Under the pieces are notes generated by a model. It saw nothing but the letters and a program-made list of their open reading frames with translations, searched no databases and was not told where the DNA came from. This document shows positions 8,963-17,653 of a stretch of 64,000 bases of DNA, one piece after another; position 1 is the stretch's first letter, and each line of letters begins with the position of its first letter. This DNA is from Natrinema pallidum DSM 3751. GTDB taxonomy: Archaea > Halobacteriota > Halobacteria > Halobacteriales > Natrialbaceae. The stretch lies in assembly GCF_000337615.1 (NCBI RefSeq), contig NZ_AOII01000034.1:1-64000 (forward strand), in the 5' to 3' direction. The position numbers and the translations under genes are program-made.

Positions 8963-9097
8963 ACGCGACCTTCGGGGGCTGACGAGTAAGGATATTGCGG
9001 TCACCCTATCGGGTGCACGTCCGACGAAATCCCGACGTTCGCGGGCTGCAGTTGCAAGCAAAGATTCATGCAGCGAGTGCTGGGAGTGGGTCGGTGG

Positions 9098-9757
9098 ATG
9101 TCAAACGACAAACCACACGCGGCGGGCACCGTCGATGCAGGGGAGACGAGCGAGCGCGTCGGCATGGCCGTCCTTCGCGAACGGGGACTCGAGCCCGAGG
9201 ACCTGCGCGAGAAACTGATCGACGCCATCGGTGCCGAATTCACGACGTACTACTACTACACGAACCTGCGAATGCACCTCGCCGGTCACGAGGATTACAA
9301 GGAGATCACCGAGGATGCCCGCCTCGAGGACCGGGCGCACTTCGAGTTGGTCGCACCGCGGGTGTACGAACTCGGCGGTGCGCTCCCCAACGACATTCGC
9401 GAGTTCGCGGATCGGGCGTCCTGTCCCGACGCCGCGGTCCCGGTCCCGATGGCCGGCGACGGGAGCTTCGATACCGATTCGCTCAGCGCCGAGGGCATCC
9501 TCGAGGTACTGCTCGAGGCCGAACGCTGTGCCATTCGAACGTGGTCGGAGATCTGTGACATGACCCACGGCGTCGATCCGCGCACCTACGACATGGCCCA
9601 GCGCATCCTACAGGAGGAGATCGAACACGAGGCGTGGTTCGTCGAACTCCTCTCGATGGAGCGCGACGGCGAGATCAATCCGGCCGGCCACTTCGTCCGG
9701 GGTGAGCCGGGCGATGCGCCGCTCTCGACGAACCGGCGGTTCAACGACAGCGCATAG
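9098..9757 (+). CDS. DPSL (thioferritin-like) ferritin-family protein
   Basis: Four-helix ferritin-like protein of 219 aa, expected to oxidise Fe2+ with peroxide and protect DNA. Candidate di-iron ligands are Glu47 (AEFTTYYYY), Glu77 and His81 (RLEDRAHFE), Glu141 and Glu174/His177 (EEIEHE). Cysteines at 109 (ASCPDAAVP) and 144 (AERCAIRTW) sit where archaeal DPSL/thioferritins carry a redox Cys pair next to the di-iron site, unlike classic Dps. The start is the ATG at 9098; an ATG at 9068 would add ten residues. It shares a 135-nt divergent promoter region with the DyP peroxidase. Confidence 0.78.
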   Translation: MSNDKPHAAGTVDAGETSERVGMAVLRERGLEPEDLREKLIDAIGAEFTTYYYYTNLRMHLAGHEDYKEITEDARLEDRAHFELVAPRVYELGGALPNDIREFADRASCPDAAVPVPMAGDGSFDTDSLSAEGILEVLLEAERCAIRTWSEICDMTHGVDPRTYDMAQRILQEEIEHEAWFVELLSMERDGEINPAGHFVRGEPGDAPLSTNRRFNDSA

Positions 9758-9835
9758 GCGACAGGCACCCTCCGCGGGAGAGACGGTGGCGTTTCGACCG
9801 ATACAGCCATCCCGCTGAGCGTGGTAGTAAGTTGC

Positions 9836-10282
9836 ATGAACCAGGTCGAGGTCTTCGTCGAGATCGACGCCCCGCCCGCGGTCGTCTGGGAAGCGCTTCT
9901 CGCCTTCGACACGTATCCCGAATGGGACCCGATCAGCCGGACGATCGAAGGGGTTGCAGTCGATCCCTCGATGCAACGGACCGGGGACGCGTCGGCCGAC
10001 CTCGGGCGGTTCCTCGACGGCCCGATGGCCATCACCGTCGAACCCACCCGCCGACTCGCCTGGCTCGACCGGCTCGTGGTCCCGTTCGCGTTCGACCGCT
10101 ACCACGAGTTTCACCTCGAGCCGATCGACGACGGGCGGCGCACGCGGCTGCTCCAGCGCGAAACCGTTCGCGGCGCGTTCGTCCCGCTGGTCTTCGACGC
10201 GGCCCGCGTCGAACGGGCGTTCGTCGCGATGAACGAGGCGATCGCGACCCGCGCCGAGCGACGGGCGAGCGCGACTCCGTGA
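9836..10282 (+). CDS. SRPBCC (START-like) domain protein
   Basis: A single polyketide-cyclase/START-type ligand-binding domain covers the 148 aa. It opens with VFVEIDAPPAVVWEALLAFDTYPEWDP, the usual first strand plus helix with the conserved Trp-Asp-Pro. Such domains bind hydrophobic ligands in a central cavity; no ligand can be inferred. The start is the ATG at 9836. It follows the DPSL gene by 78 nt with the same polarity, so readthrough is possible. Confidence 0.75.
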   Translation: MNQVEVFVEIDAPPAVVWEALLAFDTYPEWDPISRTIEGVAVDPSMQRTGDASADLGRFLDGPMAITVEPTRRLAWLDRLVVPFAFDRYHEFHLEPIDDGRRTRLLQRETVRGAFVPLVFDAARVERAFVAMNEAIATRAERRASATP

Positions 10283-10399
10283 CCGCGCCCCTCCGTCCGA
10301 CGTGCAGGAGTGCCGGCGTCGTATCCGTCATCGTCGGGCGGTGGTCGAGCGTTCGCGGTGAGTCACTGTCCACCGTCGGCGACGGTCAGGAGAAAGTAC

Positions 10400-10407
10400 T
10401 TATATAT
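10400..10407 (+). promoter_or_regulatory. TATA box of the HTTM gene
   Basis: TTATATAT ends 34 nt before the ATG at 10442, in otherwise GC-rich DNA. This predicts a transcription start around 10430 and a 5' leader of roughly 10 nt. Confidence 0.6.
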
Positions 10408-10441
10408 CGGTTTACAACTCGGGACCGACTCGGTAGTTGGC

Positions 10442-11941
10442 ATGACAGGAGCCTCGTCCGAATCCGCGACTGCGACCGGCGGCGCGACGACGACGCGCGC
10501 TGCTGTTCGGGTGCTCGTCCGATCGCGTCTCGGAATCGATCCGCGGGCGCTGGCCGCGTTCCGGATCGGGCTGGGGCTGGTCGTCGTGCTCGATCTGATC
10601 GTCCTCCGAGCCCCGGGACTGGTCACGTTCTATACGGACGCGGGAATCCTCCCGCGGTCCACCCTCGACGAACTGTCGCCGACGCTCGCACGCTGGTCGC
10701 TGTACGCCCTGTCGGGCTCGGTATGGGTGCAAGCCCTCTTGCTCGCTGTCACCGGTGCTCTCACGGTGTGTGTGCTGCTCGGCTACAGACATCGACTCGC
10801 GGCCATCGGATCGGCGCTTCTCCTCACATCGCTGCACGCTCGCAACCCGTACCTGGTCAACGGCGGTGACACGATACTCATCTCGTTGCTGCTTTTCGCG
10901 GCGGTGCTCCCCCTCGACGCTCGGTGGGCGATCCGTCCTCGCCAGCGCGACTCCCGCGACGGACAGCGCGTGGTTTCGACGGCGACCGCCCTCCTCCTCT
11001 TGCACGTCGTCGTTATCTACGCGATCAACGCGGTTCTCAAGTTCCGGAGCGAGGAGTGGCTCTCCGGCATCGCGGTCCAGCGTATCTTTCGACTCGAGAG
11101 CTTCACCGGGTATCTGGGGCCGACGATCGCGGACTATCCCGCCCTCCTGACCGCGATCAACTGGCTCTGGGTCGCCGTTCTCTCGGCGTCGGTCCTGCTC
11201 GTGCTCGCGACCGGCCGGCTCCGAACCGCGACCGTCGCCGCCTACGTCGGCGCACATCTCAGCATGGCAGCGACGATGCGTCTGGGTATGTTTCCGCTGA
11301 TTATGGTCACCGTCCTGGTGGTCTTTCTCCCGCCGCCGGTCTGGGACCGGCTCGAGCACCTCGGTTCGGCAACCGGGCTCGCACGCCGACTCGGCGCGCT
11401 TCGGCCACGCGGCGAGCGAACCGAGGCGGGATCGATGTCCCGGTCCGTGCTCTCACCGCGCGTCCGACGCGGCACGCGACTCGCCGCGGCGGCGCTTCTC
11501 GTCTGTGTGTTCCTCGCTGCGGCGAGTTGGCAGGTCACGGCGGCGGGTCTGGTCGACAACCCGAGTGCGGGCGGCGACAGCGTTCTCGAACACTCGAGTT
11601 GGGCCTTTTTCGCGCCGAACCCGCCCGATACGTACAGTTGGTACGTCGTCGAAGCGACCGACGCGGCCGGGGAGTCGACCGATCTCCTTCGCGGCGGACC
11701 GGCGACGTTCGACGGCCCGCCCGACGTCGCCGCGCGGTATTCGTCGACGCTCTGGGAGCGGTACGGACGGAAAGGACAGGGTGCAGGCGAACCCGCGCGC
11801 GAGGCCGCGGGATCGTACTTCTGTGCGCAGGCCCCCGATGGCGTCGAGTCGGTAACGATCTATCGCGTCGATCAGTCGGTCGATGCGAACGGCCCGGTCG
11901 GCGAGCCGACGCCCCACGAACTGATCGTCAGTCGGTGTTGA
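10442..11941 (+). CDS. HTTM-domain multi-pass membrane protein
   Basis: 499-aa integral membrane protein of the HTTM (horizontally transferred transmembrane) family, which includes the transmembrane part of vitamin K-dependent gamma-carboxylase. The family hallmark is the first helix region with ALAAFRIGLGLVVVLD, followed by about eight further hydrophobic segments. The last third (residues about 345-499) is a soluble extracytoplasmic region following a final membrane helix near 355. It contains one Cys in YFCAQ and a C-terminal Cys. The catalytic role of prokaryotic HTTM proteins is unknown. The ATG at 10442 fits the TATA box. No neighbour suggests a substrate. Confidence 0.75.
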   Translation: MTGASSESATATGGATTTRAAVRVLVRSRLGIDPRALAAFRIGLGLVVVLDLIVLRAPGLVTFYTDAGILPRSTLDELSPTLARWSLYALSGSVWVQALLLAVTGALTVCVLLGYRHRLAAIGSALLLTSLHARNPYLVNGGDTILISLLLFAAVLPLDARWAIRPRQRDSRDGQRVVSTATALLLLHVVVIYAINAVLKFRSEEWLSGIAVQRIFRLESFTGYLGPTIADYPALLTAINWLWVAVLSASVLLVLATGRLRTATVAAYVGAHLSMAATMRLGMFPLIMVTVLVVFLPPPVWDRLEHLGSATGLARRLGALRPRGERTEAGSMSRSVLSPRVRRGTRLAAAALLVCVFLAAASWQVTAAGLVDNPSAGGDSVLEHSSWAFFAPNPPDTYSWYVVEATDAAGESTDLLRGGPATFDGPPDVAARYSSTLWERYGRKGQGAGEPAREAAGSYFCAQAPDGVESVTIYRVDQSVDANGPVGEPTPHELIVSRC

Positions 11942-12141
11942 CGGCCTTCGACGGGTCGACGGTATACGACCGCGGGCGGCCGTCTTCCGAGCGACACACC
12001 GAGCGGTGCGATCGCTGCCGGCCGCCGCTCCCGTCCGCAGGTTCAAGTACGGACACGCGGCCAGACTCGCCGTGAGCACCGAACTGCATTCCCGCTTGCG
12101 CCTCGAGTGGCTCGATTCGCACCGTTTCGACCGGGTGGCCG

Positions 12142-12726
12142 ATGGGACATAGAGCCCTCGTCGCCTACCGGCGGCCGGATCGCCTCTACGACCTGCGATA
12201 CAGTCACTGGGGCGGTGAGACGCTATCGCTCGCGGACGAGATCACGGCGACGACGCCCCTCGCGGACGGCGCGGTCGAGGGGCCCCTGTTGGCGGCCTCG
12301 ATCACGCTCGAGCGAATCCTCCGGGACCACCTCGAGCCCTGCGTGCACGAGGCGTTCTTTCTCGTCGCCCCGGCGGACGACTACGGCGTCGAGGCGTATC
12401 GCGTCTGCTGGCTCGAGTGGGGCGACGGTCGCGGCGGCGACCGCGGCGCGATCGTCCCAACGCGGCCCGCCGATGAAGGGGTAGTCACGGTCTGGTTTCG
12501 CGCGACCAAGACGGCTCTGGGCGATGTCATCGAGATGGGGGCGCTCCCGCGACGGGCGGCACGGGCGTATCTCGAGGCCCGCGTCTGTGAGGAGCGAGAC
12601 GGAATCCCGTACACGTACGGCGAGTCGACCGGCGGCGAGTCGACGGATACGCCCACACCGGACCGCTGGTTCGCGGCCGCGAACCGCGACGAACCGACGG
12701 ACGAGAGTGTCGAGTTCGAGGAGTGA
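12142..12726 (+). CDS. Haloarchaeal conserved protein (possibly DUF6735)
   Basis: 194-aa soluble acidic protein starting MGHRALVAYRR, which I tentatively associate with the haloarchaea-restricted DUF6735 family; this was not checked. There is no signal peptide or membrane segment. The N-terminal half contains a conserved-looking RYSHWGGE segment, and the C-terminus is polar and acidic. It is convergent with the MutS-like gene (19-nt gap). No function is proposed. Confidence 0.65.
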   Translation: MGHRALVAYRRPDRLYDLRYSHWGGETLSLADEITATTPLADGAVEGPLLAASITLERILRDHLEPCVHEAFFLVAPADDYGVEAYRVCWLEWGDGRGGDRGAIVPTRPADEGVVTVWFRATKTALGDVIEMGALPRRAARAYLEARVCEERDGIPYTYGESTGGESTDTPTPDRWFAAANRDEPTDESVEFEE

Positions 12727-12745
12727 GTCCGAAGCGGGCTCGGAC

Positions 12746-14515
12746 TCACTCCGTCCAGCGAGCGTCCGCGAGCGTCCGCTGGACGGCCTCGTTGCCGACC
12801 GCCTCTGCCAGCGTCTCGAACCCGGCCCGCTCGGTCCGGGTGCCGGCGTTGGCAACCAATCGCGAGACGATGAACTCCGGCGTCGACCGGCCCACGGTGT
12901 CGAACCGGGGCTGATAATCGACGCGCAACTCGAGGTCGGGGTCGAGCCCCTCGGCGAAGATACCGTCGACCCGCGCTTCGGGCGGCAGGGGCTCTAAGTC
13001 GTCCGCGAGGTGGGTGACGAACACACCCAGCGCCTCGCGGTCGACCGAGAGCGTGACGAGCCCGTGGAGCAGGTCCGCCGCGCTGCCGGGTTCCGTGATC
13101 GCCTCGAATTCGTCGACCAACAGCAGGGTACGACCCGCCGCCGAGAGCGGCGGGACGATCGAGCGCAGCGTCGATTCGAGGACGCCGGCGTTGAAACTCG
13201 CGTGCCGGCGGTGAAAGACCAGCGAGTCGACGGGCGTCACCTCGGCCCGGTCGGCGGGAACCGGCAGTCCCATCATCGCGAGCAAGACGACCTGACACAG
13301 CGTCTCGAGGACGGTCGTCTTCCCGCCGCTGTTGGCCCCCGTCAGGATGGCGACACGTTCCTCGCCGGGAACCGCGGTGACGCCGTCGGGCACGCTCGGG
13401 ATACCGTGCTCCCCGAGCGCGTAGGTGACCGGCTGGACCGACTCGTCGTCGCGGGCTGCGAGGCGCAGGTTGCGCGCATTGACGACGGAGACCGCGGCGT
13501 CGTCCTCCGCGACGAATATGGGGCGAGTACAGCCGTACTCGAGCGCGAACCGTGCCAGCGAAAGGTGCAAGGCGATGTCGTCGACCGCTTCGACGGCCCG
13601 GTCGACCGCGTCGCGTGCATCGGCCAGCGCGTCCTCGAAATCGGTCGCGACGGTCCGCTCGCGCTCGTCGACCGCTTCGGTGAGGTCACGCCGAAGCGTC
13701 CGCAGCGTGTCGCCGACGAAGTCGGTCGCGTCCGTCGCGTCGGTGGGCATCGCGTCCCGCACCCGGTCGATCGTCACGTCCGTCTCGGTCAACAGGCGGT
13801 CCTCGAACGACTGGCGGAACCCCTCGGCGTCGTGGACGCCGTCGGCGCGCAGGTCCTCGATCAGCGCGAGCGCGTTCGCGTCCATATCCTCGACGGCCCC
13901 GAGTGCGTCCCGGAGGCGATCGAGGTCCCGGTCGGCACCCTTTCGCACGCGGCCGTTGTCGAGTGTCCCCAGCGCCTCGGCGGCCGTCGCGAGTTGCTCG
14001 CGCTCGAGGTCAGCGATTACGGCAAACGGGCCGGAATCGACGCCGGCCGCGAGCAGCGCGAGCGCGGCCTCGACGGCGGCGTGTTCGCTGCCGTCGCGCT
14101 CGTCGTAGCGTTCGTAGGCCTCGAGCACGGCGGTCCGATCGTCTTCGGAGAGCGCGGCCCAAGCGTCTCGTGCCGCGAGCACGTCGTCGAGACGCTCGTT
14201 CATCGCCTCACGGCTGTGGAGCGGCGTTAGCACTCGGATTCGGTCGGCTGCACGCTGGGTGACGGCGTGGTCGACCGCCAGATCCAGCAGGTCCTTGTAC
14301 GCCGCGCGGGAGTCACTGGTCGCCAACACGTCCATCCCCGACCCGTCGGTCGCGCGACGGAGGATCCGCGTCGCTCGGCCGCGGGCGAGTCCGGCATCGG
14401 ACAGCGCCCGCACATCGCCGCTTTCGATCGCCCGGATCGCCGCCGTTCTTCCCAACTCGTCGACCAGTGTCGCCCGCGTCTTCGGGCCGACTCCCCAGTA
14501 CTCCTCGAGTCGCAT
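12746..14515 (-). CDS. MutS-like ATPase with N-terminal helix-hairpin-helix
   Basis: 589-aa protein related to MutS family ATPases. The first 60 residues contain helix-hairpin-helix motifs (WGVGPKTRATLVDELG). A long helical/coiled-coil middle follows (about 100-320), then the MutS ATPase domain: Walker A TGANSGGKT near residue 392, Walker B LLLVDEFEA, and the VTHLADDL switch histidine. It lacks the mismatch-reading domain of MutS1 and the Smr nuclease domain of MutS2, so a role in ordinary mismatch repair is unlikely. Recombination or branched-DNA handling is plausible by analogy. The ATG at 14515 is preferred over an extension to 14548. Confidence 0.82.
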   Translation of the reverse strand: MRLEEYWGVGPKTRATLVDELGRTAAIRAIESGDVRALSDAGLARGRATRILRRATDGSGMDVLATSDSRAAYKDLLDLAVDHAVTQRAADRIRVLTPLHSREAMNERLDDVLAARDAWAALSEDDRTAVLEAYERYDERDGSEHAAVEAALALLAAGVDSGPFAVIADLEREQLATAAEALGTLDNGRVRKGADRDLDRLRDALGAVEDMDANALALIEDLRADGVHDAEGFRQSFEDRLLTETDVTIDRVRDAMPTDATDATDFVGDTLRTLRRDLTEAVDERERTVATDFEDALADARDAVDRAVEAVDDIALHLSLARFALEYGCTRPIFVAEDDAAVSVVNARNLRLAARDDESVQPVTYALGEHGIPSVPDGVTAVPGEERVAILTGANSGGKTTVLETLCQVVLLAMMGLPVPADRAEVTPVDSLVFHRRHASFNAGVLESTLRSIVPPLSAAGRTLLLVDEFEAITEPGSAADLLHGLVTLSVDREALGVFVTHLADDLEPLPPEARVDGIFAEGLDPDLELRVDYQPRFDTVGRSTPEFIVSRLVANAGTRTERAGFETLAEAVGNEAVQRTLADARWTE

Positions 14516-14724
14516 ACGTGGGGCACTCGCGGCGAGTGTCTTGAACACTGTTCATTGGCCGCCGTGGTCTCCGCACAACGACTGCCCGGGCCGGTGTTCG
14601 CCTACAGCGGCAGCGAGACGCAGCGGCGGGTTCTCGAATACCACCGCGTGTCCACACACAACATATACACGGGTATGCGTACTAGGCTGGTCTTCGGAGA
14701 GCTGAACAAGCACAAACACGGGGG

Positions 14725-14730
14725 TTTTTA
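14725..14730 (+). promoter_or_regulatory. TATA-like box of purF
   Basis: TTTTTA ends 25 nt before the ATG at 14756. This places the transcription start at or next to that ATG and argues for a leaderless mRNA starting there rather than at the downstream ATG (14795). Confidence 0.55.
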
Positions 14731-14755
14731 TCGGCTCGGTGCCCTACTGACTTCC

Positions 14756-16267
14756 ATGACTGATGGGCGGGGCGAAACTCCCCGGCGAACAGGAATGACC
14801 GAAAAGTGCGGCGTCGTCGGCGTCTCACTCGACGGTCGAGACGCGGCACGTCCGTTGTACTACGCGCTCTATGCACTCCAGCATCGCGGCCAGGAGTCGG
14901 CCGGGATCGTTACGCACGACGGGTTTCAACAGCACAGCCACGTCGAAATGGGGCTCGTGGGGGACGCGTTCGGGGAGGACGACCTCGACGCGCTCTCCGG
15001 CGCAGCGGGGATCGGCCACGTGCGGTATCCGACGGCCGGCTCGGTCGACTCCTCCTGTGCACAGCCGTTCTCCGTCTCGTTTAAGAGCGGATCGCTCGGG
15101 CTCTCGCACAACGGGAACCTCGTCAACGCCGACGAGATCCGCGACGAACTCGCTGCCGCGGGCCACGCCTTTACCAGCGACGGCGACACCGAGGTCATCG
15201 CCCACGACCTCGCCCGGAACCTCCTCGAGGAGGACCTCGTACGAGCGGTCAAGCACACGATGGGCCGCATTCACGGCTCGTACTCGCTGACGATCACCCA
15301 CGACGACACGGTTCTCGGCGTGCGCGATCCACAGGGGAACCGGCCGCTGTGTATCGGCGAACTCGAGGACGGCTACATGCTCGCCTCGGAGTCGGCGGCG
15401 ATCGACACCCTGGACGGGGACCTGGTCCGGGACGTTCGGCCGGGCGAACTCGTCGTCCTCCAGGCGGACGGCGCGGGGTTCGATTCCTACCAGCTCGTCG
15501 ATACCGAGAACACCGCCCATTGTTTCTTCGAGCACGTCTACTTCGCGCGACCCGACAGCGTCATCGACGAGACGCTCGTCTACGAGGCGCGGCGCAACCT
15601 GGGACGCGAACTCTGGGAGGAAAGCGGCGTCGAGACCGACGTCGTGATGCCGGTTCCCGACTCGGGGCGTGCCTTTGCCTCGGGGTACGCCGACGCCGCA
15701 AGCGAGACGACCGCCGACGGCGAACCGCGGGATGCGGACGATGACGGCGTCGAGTTCGCCGAGGGGCTGATGAAGAACCGCTACGTCGGCCGGACGTTCA
15801 TCATGCCGACGCAAGACGAACGCGAACGCGCGGTCCGGCTCAAACTCAACCCGATCAAATCGACGATCGAAGGCAAGACCGTCACCGTCATCGACGATTC
15901 GATCGTCCGCGGCACCACGTCGACCCAACTCGTCCAACTCCTGAAGGACTGCGGAGCCGAGGCGGTCCACGTCCGTATCGGCGCTCCCGCGATCGTCGCC
16001 CCCTGCTACATGGGTATCGACATGGCCACCCGCGACGAACTGATCGCCGCGGACAAATCGACCGCCGAAATCCGCGACGAGATCGCCGCCGACAGCCTCG
16101 CCTACCTCTCGACCGACGCCGTCGCCGACGTGCTCGGCAAGGACCGCATCGATCTCTGTCTGGGCTGTGTCACCGGCGAGTACCCCTACGACATCGACGG
16201 CGAGGAGACCGATCGTGACGTGAGCCGGCCCGACGTGGGCGGCCAGCAACTCCCCGCGGACGACTAG
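14756..16267 (+). CDS. purF: Amidophosphoribosyltransferase (first committed step of purine synthesis)
   Basis: Transfers ammonia from glutamine to PRPP to make phosphoribosylamine. The N-terminal Ntn-hydrolase domain has the nucleophilic cysteine in EKCGVVGV and the typical ALYALQHRGQESAGI segment. The C-terminal phosphoribosyltransferase domain has the PRPP loop VTVIDDSIVRGTT. With the ATG at 14756 (favoured by the TATA box) the catalytic Cys would follow a 17-residue propeptide that must be removed; with 14795 the propeptide would be four residues. A CLGC motif near the C-terminus and other cysteines recall the Fe-S-containing class. Length (503 aa) is normal. Monocistronic as far as visible. 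Confidence 0.95.
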   Translation: MTDGRGETPRRTGMTEKCGVVGVSLDGRDAARPLYYALYALQHRGQESAGIVTHDGFQQHSHVEMGLVGDAFGEDDLDALSGAAGIGHVRYPTAGSVDSSCAQPFSVSFKSGSLGLSHNGNLVNADEIRDELAAAGHAFTSDGDTEVIAHDLARNLLEEDLVRAVKHTMGRIHGSYSLTITHDDTVLGVRDPQGNRPLCIGELEDGYMLASESAAIDTLDGDLVRDVRPGELVVLQADGAGFDSYQLVDTENTAHCFFEHVYFARPDSVIDETLVYEARRNLGRELWEESGVETDVVMPVPDSGRAFASGYADAASETTADGEPRDADDDGVEFAEGLMKNRYVGRTFIMPTQDERERAVRLKLNPIKSTIEGKTVTVIDDSIVRGTTSTQLVQLLKDCGAEAVHVRIGAPAIVAPCYMGIDMATRDELIAADKSTAEIRDEIAADSLAYLSTDAVADVLGKDRIDLCLGCVTGEYPYDIDGEETDRDVSRPDVGGQQLPADD

Positions 16268-16366
16268 AACACCGAACGCATCTTCCTTCCCCTCCACTCG
16301 CTTCGCTCGCTCCGGACGAGTCCGAGGCCAAGTCAGGTTACGACCGGTGACTCCCCGCGGAGTGAC

Positions 16367-17584
16367 CTACCGCAGACAGGCCGCCACGACCTCGAGCATG
16401 CCCTCGCCGCGGACCTCCTCGGCGAACAGGGGGACGCGGCGAACGTCGGTCCCCCGGAAGAGGTCCTGTGCCTCGGCTAACGCGCCCTGCTGGACGTCCC
16501 AGCGGCGCTGACAGAACTCGCAGTCGTCGAGGTTCGGCTGCAGGAACTCGCCGTCGATGTCGTCGGTCACGTTCGACAGCGGTTCCATCACCCGATTGAC
16601 GACGACGGTGCCGACCGGAATCCCGAACTCCTCGAGTTGCTGGCGCAGGCGCTTGGATTCGAAGACGCTCATCTCCTCGGGCACCATGACGATCCGAAAG
16701 TCCGTCCGCGCGGGGTCGCGCAGGGCCGCCCGCAGGCGCTCGATGCGCTCGCGAAGGACCTCCAGGTCCTCGAGGTCGTCGCCGTCGTCCGGCGTCTCGC
16801 CGCCGAACATCCCCTTGACGCCATCGAGCATTCCGCCGAGGCGCTGGCGGAGTTTCATCAGTCGACCCATCATCGTGTCCATGATTTCGGGGAGTTGCAG
16901 CAGGCGGAGCGTGTGTCCGGTCGGGGCCGTGTCGATGACGACCCGCTCGAAGCGCGCGTCGTCCATGTACTCGAGCAGGAGTTGCATGGCGGCGGCCTCG
17001 TCGGCACCGGGCATCGCGCCGCCCAAGAGGGCGTCCATCGGCGAGTCGCCGCCGAGCATGTCGCCGAGGCCGCCAAGCGGCCCGCCCTCGTCCCCCTCGC
17101 CGGGGAACGGGGAGCCGCCCGCCTCACTGCCCGCGAAGTGGTCCGTCTCGTCCGCTCCCCCACCTGCCCCGCTGAAGGGCGTGTCTCCCTCCTCGAGCGC
17201 GGTTTCGGGATCGATCTCGGCCGCGTACAGCGGCACGTCGTCCCGGATTCGGCCGGGTTCCGCCGGGATGTCGGTCTCGAAGGTGTCGGACAGCGAGTGG
17301 GCCGGATCGGTCGAGACGACCAGTGTCGGTGTCCCGCCGCGGGCGCTGTCCAGCGCCGTCGCCGCTGCCATCGTCGTCTTGCCGACGCCGCCTTTCCCGC
17401 CGTAGAGGACGTAGTCGGGGCCGTCCATCGGCTCGTCGGACGGCTCGACGTCGATGGTCTCGCGCTCGGCCGGGTCCCCGTCGTCGACGGAGTCGGTCGG
17501 CGTCACCTCGATGGTGTGGTCGCCGTCGTCGCGCTCGCTCGTCGCCTCCTCCTCGTCGACCGGTTCGACGTCGATGCCGCTCAT
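16367..17584 (-). CDS. ArsA/Get3-family ATPase
   Basis: Soluble ATPase with the deviant Walker A loop YGGKGGVGKTT (61-71) and the A-loop STDPAHSLSDTF. A CEFC pair (355 and 358) resembles the zinc CxxC of Get3, and there is one ATPase domain rather than the two of bacterial ArsA. Family roles are delivery of tail-anchored membrane proteins or arsenite export; no arsenite permease or arsR is nearby, so a Get3-like targeting role is favoured. Unusual features are an acidic 55-residue N-terminal extension and a Gly/Asp/Met-rich insert (about 130-190). The gene is preceded by a membrane glycosyltransferase with the same polarity, 69 nt away. Confidence 0.85.
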   Translation of the reverse strand: MSGIDVEPVDEEEATSERDDGDHTIEVTPTDSVDDGDPAERETIDVEPSDEPMDGPDYVLYGGKGGVGKTTMAAATALDSARGGTPTLVVSTDPAHSLSDTFETDIPAEPGRIRDDVPLYAAEIDPETALEEGDTPFSGAGGGADETDHFAGSEAGGSPFPGEGDEGGPLGGLGDMLGGDSPMDALLGGAMPGADEAAAMQLLLEYMDDARFERVVIDTAPTGHTLRLLQLPEIMDTMMGRLMKLRQRLGGMLDGVKGMFGGETPDDGDDLEDLEVLRERIERLRAALRDPARTDFRIVMVPEEMSVFESKRLRQQLEEFGIPVGTVVVNRVMEPLSNVTDDIDGEFLQPNLDDCEFCQRRWDVQQGALAEAQDLFRGTDVRRVPLFAEEVRGEGMLEVVAACLR

Positions 17585-17653
17585 ACGCCGCTTTTCCCGG
17601 TCCCGACACGAGTATTCGTCGGTCTCCGGCGGCGGGGCACGCCGCCCGCGACG

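Noticed and set aside
7595-8989. A 464-codon plus-strand open frame antisense to the DyP gene
   Set aside because: The minus strand encodes DyP motifs and a Tat signal; the plus-strand translation has no domain and a biased Val/Arg/Asp composition.
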